NCBI GenBank assembly: GCA_022616215.1
Contig: JAKEFE010000001.1
Span: 1 to 19,562, forward strand
From: Candidatus Parcubacteria bacterium
GTDB taxonomy: Bacteria > Patescibacteriota > Minisyncoccia > Phycocordibacterales > Phycocordibacteraceae
DNA length: 19,562 nucleotides
Direction: 5' to 3'
The notes beneath the pieces are model-generated. The model made no database searches and was not told where the DNA came from. It saw only the letters and a list, made by a program, of their open reading frames with translations. Of the stretch, positions 1 to 6,555 are shown piece by piece. The position numbers and the translations under genes were made by a program. Within the stretch, counting starts at the first letter, position 1, and each line of letters starts with the position of its first letter.

Positions 1-981
1 GTAAAGCGCATGTATACAGAAGAGGGAGAAGCAGGACGCACGAAATTCATCGCGTGGAGCCGCACGCTCACCATCCCGCTTGCCGTACTCCAGTCCGTCG
101 CGTTCCTCTCGCTTCTTGAAAGCCAGAACATCATCACCACGCTTGCGCCGTTTGCCTTTGCGGTAAACGTGCTCCTTGTGTCGGCAGGCTCCATGCTTCT
201 CATGTGGATTGGAGAACTCATCACCGAATACGGCATCGGCAACGGTGTTTCGCTCATCATCTTTGCCGGTATTATGGCGAGCGTTCCCGCCGGCCTTTCC
301 CAGCTTCTCTTTACGGCGACAGCGGCGCATATTCCTGCCTACCTTGGTTTTTGTGTGCTCGCGCTTGCCGCAATTTATGCCGTGGTCATGGTGTCGGAGG
401 CAGAACGCAGTATTCCGATAGCGTATGCACGCCAAGTGCGCGGTGCAGCCACCACAAGCGGCGCGGCTACCTATCTTCCGATACGCCTTCTGCAGGCGGG
501 AGTGATGCCTATCATCTTTGCGCTCTCGCTTCTTCTTCTTCCGCAAATCGTGTTTACGGCGCTTTCTGCCGCCGGTTTTTCGTGGGTTGCCGGAGCTTCT
601 GCCGCGTACGCTGCATTTTCCGCAAATCCATGGACAAACGGTGCGGTCTACTTCGTGCTCGTCGTTATGTTCACCTACTTTTACACGTCAATTACCTTTG
701 AACCGCACAAAGTTGCTGAAAATCTCCAGAAAACAGGCGCGTTTGTTCCGGGCGTGCGCCCCGGCCGCGAAACGGAAGCCTACATAGGAAACGTGGTGAA
801 CCGCATCACACTCCCCGGTTCGCTCTTCCTCGGTCTTATCGCCGTCATCCCGTTTGTGGTGCAGGGCATTACGGGCATCACGGCAATTCTTGTTGGTGGT
901 ACGGCGCTCCTCATTGCGGTTACGGTGCTTTTGGATTTGATTCGGAAGGTGGACGCACAAACTTCTCTTAAAGAATACTAA
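1..981 (+). CDS. secY: Protein translocase subunit SecY, 5'-truncated by window edge
   Basis: SecY is the channel subunit of the SecYEG translocon in the cytoplasmic membrane. The reading frame is open from base 1 (GTA AAG CGC ATG...), so the true start lies upstream and the first visible ATG at 10 is internal. The 326 visible codons hold alternating hydrophobic segments that fit roughly TM3 to TM10. The cytoplasmic loop reads LPIRLLQAGVMPIIFA, matching the SecY signature usually written LPL+xNxAGVIPxIFA, and the C-terminus (DLIRKVDAQTSLKEY) resembles the usual DTLRQIESQLLMRNY-type tail. The N of the signature appears as L here. It is followed by adk and map in the order of the classical spc operon end. 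Identification is secure; the missing N-terminus is a window effect. Confidence 0.95.
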   Translation, partial: VKRMYTEEGEAGRTKFIAWSRTLTIPLAVLQSVAFLSLLESQNIITTLAPFAFAVNVLLVSAGSMLLMWIGELITEYGIGNGVSLIIFAGIMASVPAGLSQLLFTATAAHIPAYLGFCVLALAAIYAVVMVSEAERSIPIAYARQVRGAATTSGAATYLPIRLLQAGVMPIIFALSLLLLPQIVFTALSAAGFSWVAGASAAYAAFSANPWTNGAVYFVLVVMFTYFYTSITFEPHKVAENLQKTGAFVPGVRPGRETEAYIGNVVNRITLPGSLFLGLIAVIPFVVQGITGITAILVGGTALLIAVTVLLDLIRKVDAQTSLKEY

Positions 982-1005
982 TTCCGGCTCATACAGTCGG
1001 GATGA

Positions 1006-1011
1006 TACAGT
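1006..1011 (+). promoter_or_regulatory. Extended -10 (TGaTACAGT) before adk
   Basis: TACAGT with TG one base upstream (1003-1004) ends 7 nt before ATG 1019. This spacing recurs across the window and suggests a leaderless adk transcript in addition to read-through from secY. Confidence 0.45.
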
Positions 1012-1018
1012 GATGCAT

Positions 1019-1585
1019 ATGAGCCCGAAGACTATCTTTTTTATTGGAAAGCCTGGTTGCGGTAAAGGAACGCAGGCGAAACTTCTCGCAGAGCGCACGG
1101 GCTGGCACATCATTGCTGCAGGAGCTGCATTCCGGGAGATAGCGAGCGAGGACACGCCTGCAGGCAGGAAGACTAAGCACGATATAGATCAGGGACTTTT
1201 GATGCCGCACTGGTTTGCGATGTATTTATATCTCAAAGGGCTCTTTTCACTTCCTGCAGACGCAAGTGTTATTTTCGACGGCTTCAATCGCAAGGAACCA
1301 GAAGCGAAACTCATCGTTGAATCTTTAAACTGGCTTGAACGTCCGTTTGTTGTTCTCCACATCAGGGTGTCGGACGAAGAAGTGCGCCGCCGATTGGAAC
1401 TGCGTAAAGGCGCGCAAGATCGCGCGGACGACCACTCAGTAGACACAAGACTTGAAGAGTTTGAAACATTTACCGCAAAAGCAATTGGACTCTTCCGTGA
1501 ACAAGGTGTCCTCATTGATATCGACGGCGAGCAGACGCCTGAAAAGATAGCGGAGGATGTCGGCAAAGTACTCGGACTGTCATGA
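1019..1585 (+). CDS. adk: Adenylate kinase (short-LID form)
   Basis: Adenylate kinase converts ATP and AMP to two ADP in the cytosol. The P-loop is GKPGCGKGTQ near the N-terminus, and the C-terminal half has RRRLELRKGAQDRADD, which supplies the conserved arginines and the D-D pair of the family. At about 188 residues without a Cys-rich LID it is a short-LID type. The usual DGFPRT motif that contacts AMP is DGFNRK here; the Arg is kept but the Pro is lost. In-frame GTG 1010 and ATG 1013 are possible starts, but both sit in or against the -10 hexamer at 1006-1011, so ATG 1019 (MSPKTIFFIGK) is preferred. The gene overlaps map by 4 nt (ATGA), which suggests translational coupling. Confidence 0.9.
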   Translation: MSPKTIFFIGKPGCGKGTQAKLLAERTGWHIIAAGAAFREIASEDTPAGRKTKHDIDQGLLMPHWFAMYLYLKGLFSLPADASVIFDGFNRKEPEAKLIVESLNWLERPFVVLHIRVSDEEVRRRLELRKGAQDRADDHSVDTRLEEFETFTAKAIGLFREQGVLIDIDGEQTPEKIAEDVGKVLGLS

Positions 1586-2364
1586 TTGTACGAACGAAGG
1601 AGGAACGAGAAGGCGTCATTGAATCAGGAAAGCGGCTCGGCGCAATTCTTGAGGAAGTCGCAAAGAAGGTCGCTCCTGGTGTTTCAACTGAAGAGCTCGA
1701 TGTGCTCGCTCTGAAACTCATTCGCGACGGCGGCGATGAGCCAGCGTTTCTAGATTACATACCGGAGCCAGGCATGCGTCCGTACCCAGCGTCGCTCTGT
1801 GTGTCCATAAATGATGAAGTGGTGCACGGCATCCCGAACGAAGCTCCCCGCGTACTCTCCGAAGGGGACATTGTTGCGCTTGATCTTGGTCTTACGCATA
1901 AAGGATTCATTTCAGACTCTGCCGTTACGGTTGCAGTCGGAAAGGTGAAGGACGTAGATGTGCGGCTCATGGAAGCCACGAAGCGTGCGCTCTACGCGGG
2001 TATTGGAGCGGCGCGTCCGGGGAATCGCGTGGGTGACATTTCACACGCGATTGAGTCAGCATACAAAGACACCGGATTTTCTGTGGTGAAAGTGCTTGGG
2101 GGACACGGTGTAGGCACGGCGGTGCATGAAGAACCGTGGATAGGAAATGTGGGGCATCCGGGCACAGGGCCAGAAATTGTGGAAGGTATGGTGCTTGCGC
2201 TTGAACCCATTGCAAACGAGGGGAAGGGCGCAGTGTACCTTGCCCCGGACGGGTATACCTATCGTACAAAAGACGGCTCGCGCTCCGCGCATTTTGAACA
2301 CACCATTCTTATTGAGAAGGGCAAGACGCTTGTCCTGACGCGTCGGCCACGCGAAGTAGCGTAA
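1582..2364 (+). CDS. map: Methionine aminopeptidase type I
   Basis: Map removes the initiator methionine from nascent proteins and needs two divalent metal ions. The five metal ligands of the pita-bread fold can be placed: Asp in ALDLGL, Asp in FISDSAV, His in GGHGVGTAVHEEP, Glu in LALEPI and Glu in FEHTILI. Length is 260 residues, typical of a type I enzyme without an N-terminal extension. The ATG overlaps the adk stop as ATGA, so adk-map is an operon, the order found next to secY in many bacteria. Confidence 0.95.
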   Translation: MIVRTKEEREGVIESGKRLGAILEEVAKKVAPGVSTEELDVLALKLIRDGGDEPAFLDYIPEPGMRPYPASLCVSINDEVVHGIPNEAPRVLSEGDIVALDLGLTHKGFISDSAVTVAVGKVKDVDVRLMEATKRALYAGIGAARPGNRVGDISHAIESAYKDTGFSVVKVLGGHGVGTAVHEEPWIGNVGHPGTGPEIVEGMVLALEPIANEGKGAVYLAPDGYTYRTKDGSRSAHFEHTILIEKGKTLVLTRRPREVA

Positions 2365-2404
2365 CGGGAAACTCTGCGGTATACTGTGCCTATACAAGCG
2401 CCTC

Positions 2405-2434
2405 ATGCGTTTTTTAAAACCGTATGGCACGTAA
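2405..2434 (+). other. Possible 9-codon mini-ORF overlapping the ndk start
   Basis: ATG 2405 encodes MRFLKPYGT and stops at 2432-2434, inside ndk in a different frame. TATACA at 2391-2396 lies 8 nt upstream, and TATACT at 2380-2385 lies further up. The spacing equals that of the leaderless promoters elsewhere in the window, so the ndk ATG (2424) would lie inside this ORF. It may be chance or an upstream ORF that controls ndk. Confidence 0.25.
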
Positions 2435-3005
2435 TCCAAAAGAAGAAAAGACATTTGTGATGATAAAGCCCGACGGGGTGAAGAAAGGATTGGTCGGAGA
2501 AATTATCAAGCGGCTTGAACAGCGTGATATGAAAATTGTCGCACTTGATATGTTCATGCCAACGGTGGAGCAAATTGATAATCACTATCCAAAAGATCCA
2601 GCGTGGATCACGCGCCTTGGACACAAAACGCTCCAGACCTACGAAAAGTACGGCTATGACCCGATGGAAGACTTCGGGACCAAGGACGCTGAGAAGATCG
2701 GTCCACACGTGCGCCAGTGGGTTCTCGATTTCATGACCTCAGCGCCTCTCGTGAAGATGGTGGTGCAGGGCATTCATGCGGTAGACATGGTCCGCAAGAT
2801 CTGTGGCCCCACGATGCCGTACCAGGCCGATATGGGCACCATTCGTGGAGACTTCTCCAACGACTCACCTGCCTTAGCTAACGCCGAGAAGCGCGCGATT
2901 GCAAACCTCGTTCACGCATCTGAGACGCCTGAGGAGGCAGAGCACGAGATTGAGTACTGGTTTAAGGGAGTTGCGATGCACGATTACAAACGCCACGGAG
3001 AGTAG
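2424..3005 (+). CDS. ndk: Nucleoside diphosphate kinase, enlarged form
   Basis: NDK balances NTP and dNTP pools by a phospho-histidine ping-pong mechanism. The N-terminal strand KTFVMIKPDGVKKGLVGEII is diagnostic, and the nucleophile His164 sits in NLVHASET, equivalent to the family NxxHGSD. The GTIRGDFS segment that precedes it is also present. At 193 residues it is 40-50 longer than the common bacterial enzyme; the extra residues lie at about 55-100 (HYPKDPAW...HVRQWV), between the first helices and the VxxxG core. It has no convincing Shine-Dalgarno. It ends at a strong terminator and is separated from map by a 59-nt spacer with two TATAC-type hexamers. Confidence 0.93.
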   Translation: MARNPKEEKTFVMIKPDGVKKGLVGEIIKRLEQRDMKIVALDMFMPTVEQIDNHYPKDPAWITRLGHKTLQTYEKYGYDPMEDFGTKDAEKIGPHVRQWVLDFMTSAPLVKMVVQGIHAVDMVRKICGPTMPYQADMGTIRGDFSNDSPALANAEKRAIANLVHASETPEEAEHEIEYWFKGVAMHDYKRHGE

Positions 3006-3008
3006 ATC

Positions 3009-3037
3009 AAAAACCGCCCCACTATAGGGCGGTTTTT
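3009..3037 (+). terminator. Rho-independent terminator after ndk
   Basis: An 11-bp perfect stem (AAAAACCGCCC 3009-3019 with GGGCGGTTTTT 3027-3037) encloses a 7-nt loop and ends in a T run. It starts 3 nt after the ndk stop. Confidence 0.9.
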
Positions 3038-3132
3038 GTTTTCCACAGACCACTTTTCAGGCAGGCGTATACTTATGGCAGAGCCATTTTGTACCAAACG
3101 CAACTAATATACTTTCCGGGAGTTCTATATTT

Positions 3133-3189
3133 ATGCTCTCTGACACTCACAACTGGTGGGCGGCAGGAGCGGTGCGGACACCCACGTAG
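3133..3189 (+). CDS. Putative 18-residue leader peptide with tandem Trp codons
   Basis: ATG 3133 encodes MLSDTHNWWAAGAVRTPT and stops at TAG 3187-3189. TATACT (3108-3113) and GGGAG (3118-3122, 10 nt from the ATG) lie upstream. Two consecutive TGG codons in a very short ORF followed by stem-loops recall trp attenuators, whose leader peptides carry Trp-Trp runs. The downstream genes here are not recognisable tryptophan biosynthesis genes, so the function is inference only. Confidence 0.35.
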   Translation: MLSDTHNWWAAGAVRTPT

Positions 3190-3215
3190 CACAAAGAGTT
3201 GCTGCCGGCGGAATG

Positions 3216-3257
3216 GCTCACCAATACAACCTGCTCTGGCAGGTTGTATTGGTGAGC
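3216..3257. repeat. Perfect 19-bp inverted repeat with TCTG loop
   Basis: GCTCACCAATACAACCTGC (3216-3234) and its exact reverse complement (3239-3257) are separated by TCTG. No T-run follows on either strand, so it is not a classical terminator. It could be an attenuator arm, an RNA-processing site or a dispersed palindrome. Confidence 0.85.
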
Positions 3258-3304
3258 GTGCCCTGCACTAAGCTGGTGCTTTGGCGTGATACCATTGTTC
3301 CACT

Positions 3305-3664
3305 ATGAGACTGGGCTGGTTTGTAGGGGCGCTCGTATTGTGCGCCGCTGTTGCGGTGTTGCACATCGTCGCTCTTGATCAATTTTGGTACTGGGAGCAC
3401 GTCTGGTTTGATGTGCCGATACATTACCTCGGGGGATTTGCCATTGGAGTGTTTCTTGTTGGTTTTGTCTTTCGGTTCGTGCCAAGCGTATACGCTTTGC
3501 TCGCCATAGGAGCGATAGCTGGTTGGGAAGTATTTGAATATTTGTTTGGAGTCCCGCGCGAGATAAATTACGTGTTTGATACATCACTTGATATTTTGAT
3601 GGGCACACTTGGTGCGCTTACGGCGTATACACTCGCGCGCGCGACACTATGGCGCTCAAAATAA
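3305..3664 (+). CDS. Small integral membrane protein, VanZ/DUF2238-like
   Basis: A 119-residue protein with about four hydrophobic segments. Conserved-looking polar positions inside or next to the membrane segments are HYLGGFAIG, GWEVFEY and DTSLDILMGTLGA. This pattern of His-x-x-Gly-Gly, Trp-Glu-x-x-Glu and paired Asp is seen in small VanZ-like and DUF2238 (YjdF) membrane proteins, whose activity is not well defined. An extended -10 TGaTACCAT ends 9 nt before the ATG. The next gene starts inside its last five codons (16-nt overlap), so the two are translated from one message. Family assignment is tentative; the membrane location is clear. Confidence 0.7.
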   Translation: MRLGWFVGALVLCAAVAVLHIVALDQFWYWEHVWFDVPIHYLGGFAIGVFLVGFVFRFVPSVYALLAIGAIAGWEVFEYLFGVPREINYVFDTSLDILMGTLGALTAYTLARATLWRSK

Positions 3665-5109
3665 CATTTCACGGCGGGGCAGAGACCGTTACGGGTTCCA
3701 ATTTTCTTATTCAAACAGATACGGCGAAGGCTAAAACCGCCAGAGGCGGTTCGCCCGACACTCCGCTAAGCGGAGTGTCTAGGGTGCTCGTTGATTGCGG
3801 TGTTGAACAAGGGAGTGAATATTCAAAGCGGCGCGCGTACGAGCCGTTTCCCTACAACCCGAAAGAGATACATGCGCTCGTTATCACGCACGCGCACCTA
3901 GACCATGTGGGCCGCGCGCCGCGTCTGGTGCGCGAAGGATTTCGCGGAAAAGTATATATGACGCCGCCCACGCGCGACCTTGCCGAGCTTATCCTTCGCG
4001 ATAGCGTGGACATACTTGCAGAAAATGCGAAGCGTCATGGGCTCCCACTACTCTACGAAGAGAAGGATGTGGAGGCATTTCTTTCGCACGTTGAACTTCT
4101 GCCGTACCACGAAGAACGGGAAATTGTGCCCGGGCTATCGGTGTATCTGCGTAATACCGGACACATTTTGGGCTCTGCGAGTGTGCGTTTCAAAACGGCC
4201 GAAGCATCGCTTGCGATTACGAGCGATATTGGCAATTCCCCTTCGCCACTTTTGCCTGACGTAGAACCGATAGACGATGCTGATGCGATTGTGATGGAGA
4301 GCGTGTATGGAGACAAGCACGTGCCGGAGAAGGAGCACCGCGTGAAGATTTTCAAAGAATCGCTACGCCGCGCGCTCGCGCGCGCCCTAACCAGAGGCGG
4401 GCAAGGCGGCACCATTATGATTCCTGCGTTTTCCATGGAGCGCACCCAGCTCATGCTCTACGAGCTTTCAAACTTCTTTTCCGCGAAAGAAATTCCGGAA
4501 GTGCCAGTCTTTCTTGATTCGCCGCTCGCCATTGCTATCACCAACATCTACCGCAAGTGGGCGAAAGAATATTTCAAAAAGGACGCACAGCAAAAACTCG
4601 CAAAGGAAGGGGACATTTTAAATTTTCCGTTTCTAAAAATGACGCGTTCGCGCGAAGAATCGGAGGCCATAGCAGGCGTGAAAGGCCGTAAAATTATCAT
4701 AGCGGGCGCAGGTATGAGCCATGGCGGACGCATCGGGCGGCACGAGGCGCGCTATCTTCCGGACAAAAATTCCACACTGTTCATTGTGGGGTATCAGGCA
4801 CCGGGAAGCCCCGGGAGGATTCTTCAGGACGGTGGCAAACGTGTGCGCATTAACGGGCACGAAGTGCAGGTGAGAGCTAAAGTAGAAACGCTCCACGGTT
4901 GGTCTGCACACGCCGACCGCGACGGCCTCCTGAAGTTTGCCGAGTCCTGCCTCCCGCGTACCAAAACGTTCTTCACGGCGCTTGGAGAGCCATCCTCTGC
5001 CCGCTTCCTGGCACAGCGTATTCACGGCTTTTTGGGCCGTCCAGCTATCGTTCCTATGGAAGGACAGTCGTTTCGTATTACCAAGGAGGGTGCTCGGTTT
5101 GAGAAATAA
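3649..5109 (+). CDS. Beta-CASP family RNA metallo-hydrolase
   Basis: A 486-residue zinc-dependent metallo-beta-lactamase fold protein of the beta-CASP group (CPSF73/Ysh1-type), expected to cut RNA as an endo- and/or exonuclease in the cytosol. Visible metal motifs: HAHLDHVG (about residues 81-88), NTGHILGS, and SDIG with its Asp. The beta-CASP motifs follow: ESVYGD (A), GAGMSHGGRIGRH (B) and the C-terminal LHGWSAHADRDGL (C). Residues about 28-45, between the first strand and LVDCGVEQG, are an insertion encoded by two adjacent DNA palindromes. A second small extra (LTRGGQGG) is near the family's PAFSMERTQ segment. It overlaps the membrane-protein gene by 16 nt. Substrate is unknown; it may contribute to mRNA turnover. 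Confidence 0.9.
   Translation: MALKITFHGGAETVTGSNFLIQTDTAKAKTARGGSPDTPLSGVSRVLVDCGVEQGSEYSKRRAYEPFPYNPKEIHALVITHAHLDHVGRAPRLVREGFRGKVYMTPPTRDLAELILRDSVDILAENAKRHGLPLLYEEKDVEAFLSHVELLPYHEEREIVPGLSVYLRNTGHILGSASVRFKTAEASLAITSDIGNSPSPLLPDVEPIDDADAIVMESVYGDKHVPEKEHRVKIFKESLRRALARALTRGGQGGTIMIPAFSMERTQLMLYELSNFFSAKEIPEVPVFLDSPLAIAITNIYRKWAKEYFKKDAQQKLAKEGDILNFPFLKMTRSREESEAIAGVKGRKIIIAGAGMSHGGRIGRHEARYLPDKNSTLFIVGYQAPGSPGRILQDGGKRVRINGHEVQVRAKVETLHGWSAHADRDGLLKFAESCLPRTKTFFTALGEPSSARFLAQRIHGFLGRPAIVPMEGQSFRITKEGARFEK
3735..3779. repeat. Two adjacent palindromes inside the beta-CASP coding region
   Basis: AACCGCC-AGA-GGCGGTT (3735-3751) is followed by GACACTCCGC-TAA-GCGGAGTGTC (3757-3779). Both stems are perfect (7 and 10 bp). 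The stretch stays in frame and adds about 18-20 residues where related proteins run straight from the first strand into VDCG. The same CAGAGGCGG core recurs at about 4391-4400 in this gene. Confidence 0.8.
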
Positions 5110-5111
5110 GG

Positions 5112-5117
5112 TATACT
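5112..5117 (+). promoter_or_regulatory. -10 TATACT, 6 nt before a start codon
   Basis: TATACT ends 6 nt before ATG 5124, the same geometry as upstream of recG and the DUF218 gene. It predicts a leaderless transcript. Confidence 0.6.
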
Positions 5118-5123
5118 TTCTGT

Positions 5124-5303
5124 ATGAGTAATGAATCACCGGAAAATCCAAAGGAGAAATGGAAGAAGCAGAAAAGCCAAGGCAGAGCAATTCTCCATGA
5201 GCAGCGTCTCTCAACAAACCCAAACGGGAAGAGCTGGTTCGATCGGATGCGTAGGAAAACATCGGAGAACCCAAAGACATCGCCTGAAGAACCGCTGTTG
5301 TAA
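5124..5303 (+). CDS. Small basic hypothetical protein, 59 aa
   Basis: ATG 5124 opens a 59-codon frame, MSNESPENPK... to ...PKTSPEEPLL, ending TAA 5301-5303. It is Lys/Arg/Glu/Pro-rich, hydrophilic and probably disordered or a short helix; it has no membrane segment, Cys or known motif. Support for reality: a consensus TATACT exactly 6 nt upstream, placement in a gap that would otherwise be empty, and a balanced charge pattern. The longer overlapping frame at 5131 is rejected because it skips this promoter-adjacent start. Function unknown. Confidence 0.6.
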   Translation: MSNESPENPKEKWKKQKSQGRAILHEQRLSTNPNGKSWFDRMRRKTSENPKTSPEEPLL

Positions 5304-5371
5304 TAACAATGAGACCGTATCGTTTTAAGTACGTCGGTTCAAGTTATTTGTTTCTCATCGGATAAAGACAT

Positions 5372-5387
5372 GGCCCCTTTCGGGGCC
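5372..5387 (-). terminator. Possible terminator hairpin after rplT
   Basis: On the minus strand GGCCCC-GAAA-GGGGCC forms a 6-bp all-GC stem with a GNRA loop 5 nt past the rplT stop. There is no continuous T-run after it, so termination may be weak or the hairpin may protect the 3' end. Confidence 0.55.
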
Positions 5388-5392
5388 TGTCG

Positions 5393-5740
5393 TTAGCCAA
5401 TCTTTGCCAGAACTCTCTTAAAGACTTCAGGGCGATCTTTAGCAAGCGTAGAGAGTACTTTGCGATCAAGCTGTACTCCTGCCTTTTTCACACGAGCAAC
5501 AAAGGTGCTGTAACTTCCGGCTCCGTTTTCGCGAAGCGCAGCATTCAGGCGCACAATCCACAACTGGCGCATATCATTCTTCTTATCGCGACGGTGTGCA
5601 AAGGCACTTTTGCCTGCGTGTACCAGAGACTCTTTAGCACGACGCTCCTTTTTACTCCTCTCGTGGCGGTATCCTTTTGCCCTCTTCAACACATTGCGGC
5701 GACGCTTGGCACTTATGACTCCTCCTTTTACTCGTGGCAT
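5393..5740 (-). CDS. rplT: 50S ribosomal protein L20
   Basis: L20 binds 23S rRNA early in 50S assembly. The 115-residue sequence begins MPRVKGGVISAKRRRNVLKRAKGYRHERSK in pattern, with the very basic N-terminal extension, and carries the typical RDKKNDMRQLWIVRLNAALRENG core. Length matches the family. It lies 23 nt after rpmI in the canonical infC-rpmI-rplT order. In several bacteria L20 represses its own operon; nothing in this short gap shows a recognisable operator. No Shine-Dalgarno is visible before the ATG. Confidence 0.97.
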   Translation of the reverse strand: MPRVKGGVISAKRRRNVLKRAKGYRHERSKKERRAKESLVHAGKSAFAHRRDKKNDMRQLWIVRLNAALRENGAGSYSTFVARVKKAGVQLDRKVLSTLAKDRPEVFKRVLAKIG

Positions 5741-5763
5741 ACGTTTTAATTTATTTGAAAAAA

Positions 5764-5955
5764 TTACCCTTTTCCTCCCAAAAAGCGGCGGGTAATACGC
5801 TTCCCGAGCACAAGCGATACGGCTCGGCGCTTGGTGCCTTTGGTGCGGCCGCGTTCTTTTGCATTAAAGTGGTTTTGGCCGGACTTGCGCACCACGATTT
5901 TACCCGTTCTCGTAACGCGCAATCTCTTCGTATAAGATTTATTTGTTTTCATCAT
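5764..5955 (-). CDS. rpmI: 50S ribosomal protein L35
   Basis: L35 is a small basic large-subunit protein. The 63-residue sequence shows MKTNKSYTKRLRVTRTGKIVVRKSGQNH in pattern, close to the family signature MKTxxxAAKRFKxTGTGKxxRxxAGKxH. Two ATG codons are adjacent (5955 and 5952), and the second gives the usual MKTN start. It overlaps the end of infC by 17 nt, so its initiation is probably coupled to infC translation, and rplT follows after 23 nt. Confidence 0.95.
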   Translation of the reverse strand: MMKTNKSYTKRLRVTRTGKIVVRKSGQNHFNAKERGRTKGTKRRAVSLVLGKRITRRFLGGKG

Positions 5956-6490
5956 GTGGTTTTGATTCTTGCCCTTGCTTTTTCACTGCCGCCATATCTC
6001 GTTCAATGATTGCCGCAAATCCTTTTGGAGACTTTGTTATCGGCTCGGCGATTTTATAGGCGTAGGGAATAAGGAGAAGGAATTTTTCAAGGCGGGTTTT
6101 GAGGAATTTTTCATCCATGCCCTTGTAGCGGCCTTTGAGGAAGAGTTCCGCGCGAACGCGATGTCCCTCGGCAAGCCATTCGGCTGCCTTTTTTGCCTTA
6201 AGACGCATGTCGTTTTCTCCGGTGCCTACCTTGATTTGGACCTCTTTGGTCTCTGAAACCTTGGCTTTGGCCCTCGCCGCCTTTTCTTTCTTACTTCTCT
6301 CGTACTCAAATTTACCATAATCGGCGATTTTGGCAACGGGCGGCACCGCGCTTGGAGAGATTTCTATAAGGTCAAGCCCCGCCGCCTGCGCCGCCTTAAA
6401 GGCATCGGCAAATGAGCGCACGCCGAGGTTCTCTCCCTCGGCGCCGATGACGCGTAGTTCGCTCGCGCGTATCTCTCTATTAATGCGAAT
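5939..6490 (-). CDS. infC: Translation initiation factor IF-3, probable ATT start
   Basis: IF-3 binds the 30S subunit and rejects non-canonical initiation. The N-domain reads INREIRASELRVIGAEGENLGV and the C-domain contains KVSETKEVQIKVGTGENDMRLKAKKAAEWLAEGHRVRAELFLKGR, both diagnostic. The longest frame starts at TTG 6508, but TATACC (6514-6509) directly precedes that codon, so a transcript from it would begin downstream of TTG. The in-frame ATT at 6490-6488 has GGAG (6499-6496) 5 nt upstream and gives IRINREIRASE, the normal N-terminus length. An AUU start is the known IF-3 self-control device in E. coli. Product is certain; the ATT start is inferred. Confidence 0.92.
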   Translation of the reverse strand: MRINREIRASELRVIGAEGENLGVRSFADAFKAAQAAGLDLIEISPSAVPPVAKIADYGKFEYERSKKEKAARAKAKVSETKEVQIKVGTGENDMRLKAKKAAEWLAEGHRVRAELFLKGRYKGMDEKFLKTRLEKFLLLIPYAYKIAEPITKSPKGFAAIIERDMAAVKKQGQESKPHDENK

Positions 6491-6508
6491 CTTATCTCCG
6501 GTATTCAA

Positions 6509-6514
6509 GGTATA
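6509..6514 (-). promoter_or_regulatory. -10 TATACC for the infC operon
   Basis: TATACC on the minus strand abuts TTG 6508. A start site 6-8 nt further on would leave a short leader holding GGAG and the ATT codon at 6490. Confidence 0.5.
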
Positions 6515-6555
6515 CCCGCGACTGTAGCACGACAGAGGTAAGCGAACAACGCCCC

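Larger units (their letters stand above)
3038..3304 (+). promoter_or_regulatory. Structured leader region with promoter, mini-ORF and strong hairpin
   Basis: This 267-nt stretch lies between the ndk terminator and the membrane-protein gene. It holds TATACT at 3068-3073 and 3108-3113, a GGGAG at 3118-3122, an 18-codon ORF with tandem Trp codons (3133-3189), possible pairing of GGCGGCAG in that ORF with CTGCCG downstream, a perfect 19-bp hairpin (3216-3257), and an extended -10 TGaTACCAT (3290-3295) ending 9 nt before ATG 3305. The arrangement resembles an attenuator-type leader, but no U-tract follows the long hairpin, so the mechanism is open. Confidence 0.4.

Noticed and set aside
3089..3271. 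60-codon frame between ndk and the membrane-protein gene
   Set aside because: It runs through the long hairpin and leader, has no promoter-spaced start and no protein-like features.
3040..3300. T-box, SRP RNA or RNase P RNA in the leader region
   Set aside because: None of the signature motifs (AGGGUGGNACCGCG, SRP domain IV, RNase P conserved core) is present.
4633..5280. 215-codon frame antisense to the beta-CASP gene and the 59-aa ORF
   Set aside because: It has no motif and covers conserved beta-CASP residues on the opposite strand.
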